Assembly (NCBI GenBank): GCA_002224055.1
Contig: AZLU01000185.1
Location: 18,129 to 82,128, forward strand
DNA: 64,000 bases
Source: Pezizomycotina sp. ARF18
Lineage: Eukaryota > Ascomycota
Direction of reading: 5' to 3'
Shown: piece after piece, positions 56,416-64,000 of the stretch
How positions within the stretch are numbered: position 1 is the stretch's first letter
How the letters are laid out: each line of letters opens with the position of its first letter
Position numbers and translations under genes: made by a program
Notes under the pieces: generated by a model
The model's input: the letters and a program-made list of their open reading frames with translations, nothing else
Database searches by the model: none
What the model was told of the DNA's origin: nothing

Positions 56416-57859
56416 CTATGTTGAAAGCATCCAGTTAAAGCCATCAGAAACGGTGTCCCTTAATAGCAGCCCACCCTTCAAACTTTCCCTTCTCAGAAGA
56501 TCCTCCGGCAAACCCACCGCGAGAATTTGCTCCTTAACCTCTCGCTCAGCGCGGATGGCGAAAGCGGTATAGCACAACACAGCCGGACCCGTCTTGCTAA
56601 TCGACTGTTTCGTGATCGTATACTTACCAGGAATCTCGAACGTATGTTCCTCGCCGTGAATGATAAACTCCAGCTTCCAGTTCGGTAGCTGTGCGTTGCA
56701 GCGCGTGTACCACTGTGTGCCGTCGCGGTCGAGTACGAGCTTGATACCCTAGCTCTCACTTGTGCAATATACGGCTCCACCCGTCCTTCCAGAGGAGCAT
56801 ATTCTCATTGCCGGAGTCAATTCAGTATGATGTTTTAACAGCGTGTGTGCTGTAGGGGGGTCTTAGCTCTGAAGACAAATCTCGTCGACCTCGATATACT
56901 TCTGGGCTCCCGGTTTGGCAGAGGCATTTATTGTACCCATCGTAAGGGTCGATTTCGCGAAGAGATGGATCCGGCGATGAGTGAAGAAGGTCAAGGTAAA
57001 TACTTCGCTGGAGAGTTTTCCCTGCGAAACCGCATTATCTTTTCCAAGTTGCCGGCGTATGCACCAAATTGCAGAATTGGCTCTCCGTTTTGAAGAGTTT
57101 ACCACAAAATCATCGTTAGCAAGGTCACCCACATTGCAGCATATTTGAAAGGCGAAAAGGGGATGGGTATAAAGCCTAGCTGCCAGTCCAAATATCCCAT
57201 CATCGTGGAAATCCACCAAAAGTAGCTCCGGGTCCTTAATCGTCGCATACTAGTAATATCGAAAGACCTGCTCGAGCACCGGAGCGTCACCAACAGCCAC
57301 TTCACCGCTCGTTATAAGTCCCGTTCCTCCATTCCCGGACGCAAACTCAGCTTTAAATCCGACACCGTCTATCCCGGGTGCATGTTTCTTTGTCGCAGGA
57401 TGGTGATACACGCGGTGGTCAAGTTCCCCGATTTATCGCCCCAGATTACGATCGATCACGACGGGCCTTATCGCTGTATACTATAATTTCCGTGCTTCCC
57501 GTATCAACGGTGAGCCGTAGCGGTCGATTCGTGTCTCCGTCGTTTGCTTCCCGACGTGCACGTCCGGCGTAAATATGCGTCTCGCCAATTTTGTAAAGGA
57601 ACCGTGAGAACCTTTTCTGAATGCGCCGAACCGCTCGCATGATGAGATTCGCTCGGAGTGGAGCCTTGTACGTGTGTACCTCTACTCGCAGGAGACCCGC
57701 CTTTGTCATTTCCTCTAGGTTCGAGTAACGAATGGGAATTCGCAGCTTGATGAGTAGTATTTTCGCTACGTGGATCAATAGCCGGACCATCGTGATCGTA
57801 GTAGTATTTCGGCCCGGCGTGGGTAACGGAAACGAAGAATATCAATGAAGCGTCATCAT
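56416..57859 (-). CDS. Second aspartic protease, divergent A1 family (frame-disrupted)
   Basis: Start near ATG 57856/57859 (MMTLH, then in a shifted frame IFFVSVTHAGPKYYYDHDGP, a short secretory leader). Propeptide-like ENTTHQAANSHSLLEPRG and SEKVLTVPL, then YKIGETHIYAGRARREANDG. First catalytic motif: LTVDTGSTEIIVYSD (Asp codon 57503-57505). Then FKAEFASGNGGTGLITSGEV, DGIFGLAARL and GKLSSEVFTLTFF, LTMGTINASAKPGAQKYIEV (strand and loop before the second domain). Second catalytic motif: IDSGNENMLLWK (Asp codon 56816-56818), then IKLVLDRDGTQWYTRCNAQL, PNWKLEFIIHGEEHTFEIPG, KYTITKQSISKTGPAVLCYT, ending DGFNWMLST at 56416. Two conserved cysteines (RCN, LCY) could pair. About 430 residues. Very different in sequence from the protease at 19.5 kb. 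Several shifts. Confidence 0.75.
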
Positions 57860-58038
57860 TGCCAACGCGTTAACGCACCGGACTTGAGCATTATTAAACC
57901 AGCCTAGTGAATACAGTAGATAAACTCGAGGGGGTTTTACAAATTTCTGCATTGGAATGGGCAAGGAAAGAAACGTTGTGTGATGTGTAATCCTTTACAG
58001 AAGGTAAGGAGCGAATATGTCTACCTATCATGACCATG

Positions 58039-58157
58039 TGTAGGAACACCATTACCATACATCATGTATATGCCTTATTGTACATAAATAGGGAGCTTTC
58101 CCCTCATCATCTCTATCAATCAACCTAAGGATCAATCCTCTTCACGGTGTTCTAACA
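58039..58157. repeat. Left LTR (119 bp)
   Basis: Starts TGTAGGAACACC, ends GTGTTCTAACA. Contains TACATAAATAGGGAGC, where TAAATAG could serve as a TATA-like element. Target-site copy CCATG lies directly before it. Confidence 0.85.
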
Positions 58158-59250
58158 GGTTATAAGCCCGGTAGACGTTCTACTGGCTAACTCTGACCGT
58201 TATAATGTTGCGATGCATTTTTTAATTCTTTTTAAAAATTTTTATTGACGGAGCACCGTCGTCACAAAAGCGCATATGCACGTTAAAACGCACAGTATTA
58301 AAAGCGCATATACACATTAAACGCACAGCATTAAAACGCATATGCACGCCAAAACGCATATTTTCGCTCAACGATAATGCAAGACATGACGGAGTACCGA
58401 TTGCATCGGACGGTAATGCTCGTAAAGTACCGACTACGTTAGTCGATAGTATAGCGCTATAATATTATAAAATACGGCTAAGTATCCACCGTCATTTAAT
58501 AAGAACGAGAAAATAACAATAACAAGAAGAAGAACGAGAAAATAACGGAAAACAACGAGAATAACGAGCACGCCTGCGAACCAGCTACGCAGAGGCCTAC
58601 CCGGCTACACAGAGGCCTAGCTACTAACCTAAGCACCGTCAGTTAAGGACGATGCCTCGAACTAATACTGCCCGGCTGGCCCGGCTATATATAGTACTAC
58701 TAAGGGCCGCCGTTTTATTATTATTGCCGGAATACCTATAACCACCGTCGTTTATTATATATTATAATGCCGTCAGCGTCGTTTGCGAACGGTCGCGGAA
58801 GCTCTGGCCAGAGTCGATCGTTGAGTAAACCTGCAGTTATATAGGCTCCGATCGGTGTTGTTATCCCGCCTCGACGGAGGACCGGGAAGACTACACGAGT
58901 GCAGTTGTAGTAAGGCGGCACCCTTGCCTCGGTACCGACGGGTCCGATCGGTAGTGGGCATACCACCGATGTTGTATTGCCGGTGAAGGCTCGAGTACAG
59001 GCTCGGTGCAGTAAGACCACAGAGGTGGCCGACGGCTCGGTTCGGCTAGGCATTTTATAATTATAAGGCACTAGCACAGTACCGGCACGGCGCAGAGGCG
59101 CAGAGGCGCAGGCAGGCACCGCATACAGGCACCGACAGAGGCCGTCGATGCAATACTAATAGCACAGATAGTCCGCGCATTAGCGCGAAGGCACCGGCAG
59201 AGTCCCGGCTAGCAGTACCGCACCGGCAGACAGGCACCGGCAGACAGGCA

Positions 59251-59444
59251 CCGGCAGAGGCCGTCGATGCAGAGATACCGCCGCGGCCGCTGGAGAGGCA
59301 CCGCCGCAGAAACACAAGCACCGGCAGGCAGGCACTGGCAGAGACGCCGCACCGCACAGGCACCGGCAGAGGCCGTCGATGCAGAGATACCGCCGCGGCC
59401 GCCGGAGAGGCACCGCCGCAGAAACACAGGCACCGAACCGCTAC
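59251..59444. repeat. GC-rich 82-bp repeat inside the LTR element (two copies, period 112)
   Basis: CCGGCAGAGGCCGTCGATGC at 59251 and again at 59363, each followed by AGAGATACCGCCGCGGCCGC, GGAGAGGCACCGCCGCAGAA and ACACARGCACCG. Short CACCGGCAGACAGG units precede it. The minus-strand Ala/Cys-rich frames across it are a product of the repeat. Confidence 0.8.
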
Positions 59445-59910
59445 CGCAGAGGCACCGCGGCCGCAAAGGTAAAAGCCCGTTGTAGAGCACCGGCTCCGGG
59501 TATCGATATTATAAGACGGTGAACCTGGCGGGAGACGCCCGTTCACGCGTATAATAGTATTAGCGGGCCTGTATTAATATACAATACTCTTTTCCTCTAC
59601 CGGTTTTGTCCCACAGGGTTTTCCGGAGAGGTTTTTAGCGAGTGCATGCACTATATTATTTTATATAATCGACTACATATTATATATTACCGACTGCGAA
59701 GGTCGGTGGAGCTTATATTTATATATTTTATATATATTCCGACTGCGAAGGTCGGTGGAGCTTTATTTTTTATTTTTTTATATTGCCTCCGTCGGTCAGA
59801 GAGTATCGTCGTTTTTTAATGGATTTTTTTCGACGTTTTGGCATATATGGCATTACTTTTATCGAGTCACGCTATTCGGTATGTCTACCTTATACCGTGC
59901 CTCGGTGGAG

Positions 59911-60031
59911 TGTAGGAACACCATTACCATACATCATGTATATGCCTTATTGTACATAAATAGGGGAGCTTTCCCCCCATCATCTCCATCAATCAACCTA
60001 AGGATCAATCCCTCTTCACGGTGTTCCAACA
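59911..60031. repeat. Right LTR (121 bp)
   Basis: Near-identical to the left LTR with extra G and C bases in two homopolymers, a T/C change in ATCTCY, an added C in AATCCCTC and C for T in GTTCCAACA. Target-site copy CCATG (60032-60036) follows it. Confidence 0.85.
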
Positions 60032-60805
60032 CCATGTTCCGGAGCCGCCGTATATATAATACCGGAAACCTTTCTTAAAAGGAAGTATCCTTCCCAGAGC
60101 CAATCCTAGTTTTATTCTTCCAAGTCATCCAGGACTCCAACAAACTACTAGCGTGGCGGCTGAATATAGGGCCGTCACAACATCGCGCTTCCAACCAATT
60201 CATGAACCCGAAGACCATTGCGGCCATGGGAAGACCATGGAGTTTGTTGATATTGACCTTACGTAACCAAAAGGACGATTAGTTGAGCCCGCCTTGCAGT
60301 CAGTCAACGTTTTAGCGTATTTTTGTAACTTGTTGGCTGCTACGCCGTCCAAAATCCTGCCATAGTAGCAACATTGCGTTTCAAAAAATAACAAATAAAA
60401 TAAAATACCCGCCGTTTAACTTGTTTCACGACGGAGCTTCGCCAGAAATCTAACTCCTAAATACTGGGGGAGATCTGTAGTGGTTAAATGGATACCAATG
60501 TGATGGAACTTCCCAAGGAAGGTGGAGAAAACAACCAGTCACGGTTAGACGTGTTGGTGCATCTCCTTGGCCGTCGCCATATGCAGATACCCACGATGTC
60601 TCTGTAGCCCACAAAAGAATATTTCGAATGCTCATTTTAGACATTCATTACGTTTATCTCTATATCTATCATAAACATTACATCTTTCATCATTCGACGC
60701 ATCATAATACCGCCCCATAAGACATTAAACTCATATCACACCAACCCTCCCCCCCATCCCCGAATCCTAACACCTGTACTACCCGCTCATCAACGCCAAA
60801 CAATC
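60032..60805. other. Spacer right of the LTR element
   Basis: About 770 bp. Short frames only (64 codons at 60200-60394 and 60450-60644, minus). Nothing supported beyond the target-site duplicate at its left edge. Confidence 0.5.
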
Positions 60806-62637
60806 TCATAATCCAATATCTCCCCGCGACCTCCACGAACCCACCAATAGGAAAACGCAGAATACAGCGAAGCAAAGAAGACTAACCCACCACCTATCCT
60901 GCGTCATGACGACTACGCCCTTCCAGCTACCCACAAAGGCGAAGAAGGCGCCGAGGACTAACCATCCCATTATCCAGACGCGCTGGGCGGGCGTGCTGAA
61001 GCCTGGTTTGAAGCCTGATAGGGAGCCGATGACGATGAGAGGGACGCAGAGGAGGAAGAGGGTTAGGAAGATGAAGATCCTAGAACGAGTGTTTATTATG
61101 TTAGCTTATGCTGACATCCGTGCCTCAAAACCGCATTACTATGTCATAGAATGCAGACAGGAGAAGAAGAAAAAAATGCCATAGGACGGAAGAAAAAGAG
61201 AAAGAAGGGATGTTACCAATTCCACCCCCACCAATCCATCCACCTCTCCTGCACAACATATCTATAATCCCCGCACGCGTGAACATCAAGCGTATGCATC
61301 CCCTCCTCCTTCTCCTTCGCCGCAGCATACTCCTCCCCACTGGCCTTACAAAGCACCATACTCCCCTCCTTATCAACAACATCGTGCACGTCACCAGCGT
61401 TCGTATCGTCCCTAATGAACCCCACAACGCCATCAAAGTAAACCCCAGATCCCGGCACGCTCTCCGCCTCCTTCATAACCTCATTCCGCACCATGAACAA
61501 GGCAGGGTAATCCGGCGTAATACAGTTCCCCACGAGTTGAACCAAACTCGCCATGGCGTATGGTACGACGGTGAGACCGTAGGCAGCGTACCCGTACCGA
61601 TCAACCTGATCCCACGCGACTTTAGCAGCGTAGTAAACGCGAGTGAAAGCTGCGCGACGGCGATGAGTGACTTGGCGAGGTTATAAGACGCTGAAACATC
61701 GGGATTCGTAGGTTGAGAACCGTCGTCGGGGTCCGCGGTGAATACTTTGACGTTACCTTTTAAGATGCGGAAGGAGTAGCCAGGGGTAGGCGGAAGGAGC
61801 CGTGGACGCGGCGCTGGTAGCGGGCCATTTGGTCTTCGACGTAGGAGTACTGCCAGCCGAGAATATTTGTGGTGGTAACTCTGGAGTCTTCGCTGTACAA
61901 GTTTCCGGGTTGCGGACCGGGTAAGCTTGTTGAACCGCGGCGGACCTTTTTGTCACGCCAGTCGCGGGTGTTGGAGGACATTGAGGCGTCGTGGGAGAAG
62001 TTTATGTGTATTGAATCGCTAAAATACTAATCAGCCCTTATTCGTGCTAGTATCGAATAATAGAAGATTTGAAAGAGTGTTTGTTCTTACCTCTCCTTCC
62101 CCTTCCCCTTCTCCTCCTCACTCGAACTCACTCCAATACCTCTAGCAGCCGTAAACTTCCCCCCATAAATCTTCTGCCAGCAACAGGCCTCCACCTCTCA
62201 TTCCTAACTACAATAACCGTCGCACCCGCCCTCGCAGCCCTCTGCAGCGGCGTCGCACCCAAGCCCGCCATCCTCTTGATCTTCTGCATCCCGCGTATCA
62301 AGCCACTACCCGGCAATATCAGCGCAAAGATAATATTCGCAAAGCTCATCCAAAGACTATCTCCCGCATCGCTGCTCACGGCCGTAGCGTGGGAAAAGTA
62401 ATTACCGATGAAGAAGAAAATGACGGTGTTGTAGTTCGACGGCAGGCAGAGGAGGTGGATTTCGTGGCGTAGGTTCCCACAGGACATAACCGTCATGTTG
62501 GTGTAGCCGGGCTCGTTGGGATCGGGGCCGTAACCCACGGGAGGGGGCTCGATGGCGTAGGCGGAGGAAGAGTAGAGGATTAGCCATAGTACAGATAGTA
62601 GCACTATGCTTTGGATCGGTGGCGCTTTGAGGACCAT
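60806..62637 (-). CDS. Multi-pass membrane protein with signal peptide, conserved fungal family of unknown function (frame-disrupted)
   Basis: ATG 62637: MVLKAPPIQSIVLLSVLWLI then LYSSSAYAIEPPP (signal peptide), MSCGNLRHEIHLLCLPSNYN, TVIFFFIGNYFSHATAVSSD (membrane helix 1), WMSFANIIFALILPGSGLIR (helix 2), LQRAARAGATVIVVRNERWR, a shift to FTAARGIGVSSSEEEKGKGK, intron 62019-62100, SIHINFSHDASMSSNTRDWR, TTTNILGWQYSYVEDQMARY, a shift to FRILKGNVKVFTADPDDG, SYNLAKSLIAVAQLSLAFTT, a shift to DQVDRYGYAAYGLTVVPYAM and ASLVQLVGNCITPDYPALF, FDGVVGFIRDDTN, YVVQERWMDWWGWNW, intron 61080-61216 in frame, IFIFLTLFLLCVPLIVIGSL, VWIMGWLVLGAFFAFVGSWK and WWVSLLCFAVFCVFLLVGSW, stop 60806-60808. About 480 residues with six or seven helices. 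CGNxRHEI and ARAGxxxxVVRN are motifs I recall from a hypothetical Pezizomycotina family. Confidence 0.72.
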
Positions 62638-64000
62638 CTTGAAGGTCCCAGAATCGTAATCTTCTCTTCGAGCTGCGAGATTTGCTGAGATCTAATATTA
62701 ACTAGAGAATATAGATATAGGCCCGAAAGAAGAAAGGATCGGCGCCTTCTGCAAAGACCAGAAAGAAGCTCCAGGCTTTTGACCTGGGGAGCCAGGCAAG
62801 CTTTAATAAGGACCTGCCGGCGGTGATGCATTGGTCATCTCGGCCAACCCAGGTACCCTCATGATGGTAGGGTACGCACTGTATATTCCGAGTGATCGTG
62901 CCGTGAGAAGGCTGTTTCAGGATCCTTCATGGGCATTTCGTATATAAGGAGATACGTATGAGCTTTTCGCCGGAATGCCGACTGGTAATATAAGGGGGGG
63001 ATTTATATGATTATATGCCTTCGTGATATAACAGTGTGAGAGATATTTTGGTGGGTGCGTGATGCTGGTGGATGACCTTGGCGGGTGGAAATAGGAAAGC
63101 TTGGCGAAAACTCAGGTCTTATCAGATCGATCTCCCTTAGTCCACCCCAAAACTGAAAAGCAACACCAAGCCAGAAAAGCCGTGATCTTCAAATCTTCAG
63201 AGAGAAAGGTGAGTAAAAAAAAAAAAAAATAAATAAAAAAATAGAAGTTTTATGCCTACCTGGCGATTAAAATCAGTAACTTCGATGCTGAATTAAAGAA
63301 ATCCCTCCTCCTGCTCGCAAAACTCGAGCTAATAACAAATCATCAAACAAACATCCCTACCCCCTCTGGACAATTCTGCGAAAATTCAACCAATCCGACC
63401 TCCATTCCGTTTGGGATAAGAGATTGCGTTCGTACGGTTTGATAAGGGAGCTTGAAAGAGAGCTCCTAGTAGTTGCCATTTGGTAGATTACGTGTAGATT
63501 GATTGCTGATTTATGTCTCTCTAGCTAGCTGCGGAAGATAGCTAAATACCTTTTCATCTGTCTTTTTCTTTGCAGTCGCCAGGCAAAACGCACAAACGCC
63601 TTTCCCCGCTAGATTCTAGAGGGTGAATCGCTCACTTTCTTCTTTCCTGCTTCTGTAACCTCATAAGCGTAAGGAGATAAGATGTGATAGCGGCGTCTCG
63701 CCCATCTGCAAGTGCTAGCGTCGCCAAGGAGACCGTTGCCTTTCTGTCGACTTTGTTGTTGAGATCCAATGCTTCGATAGCCTTTTTGTTCTTTTGCCGC
63801 TTCATCTAAAAGGGAAAAAAAAAAAAAGGGCGAAGTGAAGCGCAGCCGATGGTCCCCGAATTGCGACAAGCAAGACTGGGCCGCTGCAACTGTGAAAGAC
63901 GTATCTCGATTCGCCCGCTAAGCCGAACTAAGGAATCGAGACCACCTGGAGCAAAATGGCGGATATCGGGTTCCCGTTGTTGAAAGCCGGGATCATCTCG
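62638..64000. other. Right end of window, no named gene
   Basis: About 1.4 kb. Left part is the upstream region of the membrane-protein gene. A13-type runs at about 63217 and 63818. The 86-codon minus-strand frame at 63609-63869 (ends GKKKVSDSPSRI) crosses the poly-A and shows no motif; it could be the end of a gene beyond the window but I cannot support it. Confidence 0.4.

Larger units (their letters stand above)
58039..60031. mobile_element. Non-autonomous LTR retrotransposon (TRIM-like), 1,993 bp
   Basis: Two direct terminal repeats (58039-58157 and 59911-60031) begin TGTAGGAACACC and end GGTGTTCYAACA, so they have TG..CA ends and short imperfect inverted tips. The element is flanked by the same five bases, CCATG (58034-58038 and 60032-60036), a target-site duplication of the size LTR integrases make. 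A purine-rich CGGTGGAG precedes the right LTR, as a polypurine tract should. The interior (about 1.75 kb) has no gag, protease, reverse transcriptase or integrase reading frame; it holds AT-rich, ACGAGAATAAC-rich and GC-rich repeats. It therefore needs enzymes from another element. LTRs differ at several positions, so the insertion is not brand new. Confidence 0.85.

Noticed and set aside
58736-59119. 127-codon minus-strand ORF inside the LTR element
   Set aside because: No gag, protease, RT or integrase motif, and it lies in repeat-derived sequence.
59061-59546. 161-codon Ala/Cys/Arg-rich minus-strand ORF and its two shadows
   Set aside because: Low-complexity translation of GC-rich tandem units inside the LTR element; repeats restart in several frames.
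59755-60078. 107-codon ORF
   Set aside because: Runs through the right LTR and across the target-site duplication, so it cannot be an original gene.
1-64000. Prokaryotic features (operons, CRISPR, riboswitches)
   Set aside because: Introns, fungal families and the LTR element show that this is ascomycete nuclear DNA.

Overview
This window is nuclear DNA from a filamentous ascomycete (Pezizomycotina; Sordariomycetes or Leotiomycetes are the best guesses). The evidence is a class II hydrophobin with its eight cysteines, the ketosynthase of a fungal highly reducing polyketide synthase, two SAT4/PTH11-like rhodopsin-domain membrane proteins, several fungal F-box genes, pepsin-type aspartic proteases with propeptides, and many short introns (41-137 nt) with GTRNGY donors, CTAAC/CTGAC-like branch sites and YAG acceptors. 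No bacterial-style operons, rRNA, CRISPR or convincing tRNA genes were seen.

Layout. 1-1.7 kb: start of a polyketide synthase (minus), running off the left edge. 6.3-8.4 kb: two unrecognised ORFs. 9.4-10.2 kb: hemerythrin-like protein. 10.9-17.2 kb: five small coiled-coil genes, one with AT-hooks, two of them clear paralogues. 19.5-20.9 kb: aspartic protease. 23.3-27.1 kb: a secreted cysteine-rich protein, an unknown gene, a signal-peptide/S-T stalk/transmembrane protein and a small secreted protein. 27.5-30.9 kb: a hypothetical, an F-box gene and an F-box-like conserved fungal gene. 31.4-33.7 kb: zinc alcohol dehydrogenase and class II hydrophobin. 35.6-36.4 kb: unknown two- or three-exon gene. 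38.7-39.9 and 47.6-49.1 kb: two SAT4-type membrane proteins. 40.8-42.6 kb: a 12-exon secreted glycine-rich protein built from tiny phase-1 exons and ending in a double cysteine module. 44.5 kb: small secreted protein. 46.3-47.4 and 51.4-55.3 kb: more F-box genes, the last cut by a tandem 556-bp AT-rich repeat. 56.4-57.9 kb: a second aspartic protease. 58.0-60.0 kb: a 2-kb non-autonomous LTR element with intact target-site duplication. 60.8-62.6 kb: multi-pass membrane protein.

The gene content leans to secreted and cell-surface products (hydrophobin, glycine-rich wall-type protein, cysteine-rich small proteins, proteases, putative receptors) plus ubiquitin-ligase adaptors, as expected for an accessory, host- or environment-facing region.

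Almost every recognisable gene has one or more single-base frame shifts although catalytic residues, cysteines and splice sites are preserved. The same +1/-1 faults occur inside glycine micro-exons whose phase is otherwise constant. The simplest reading is uncorrected indels of a long-read draft; an alternative is recent decay, and a few in-frame TAG/TAA/TGA codons and the transition-rich 54-kb repeats fit C-to-T (RIP-like) change. I therefore annotate these as genes with broken frames rather than calling each one dead. Start, stop and splice positions were read by eye.
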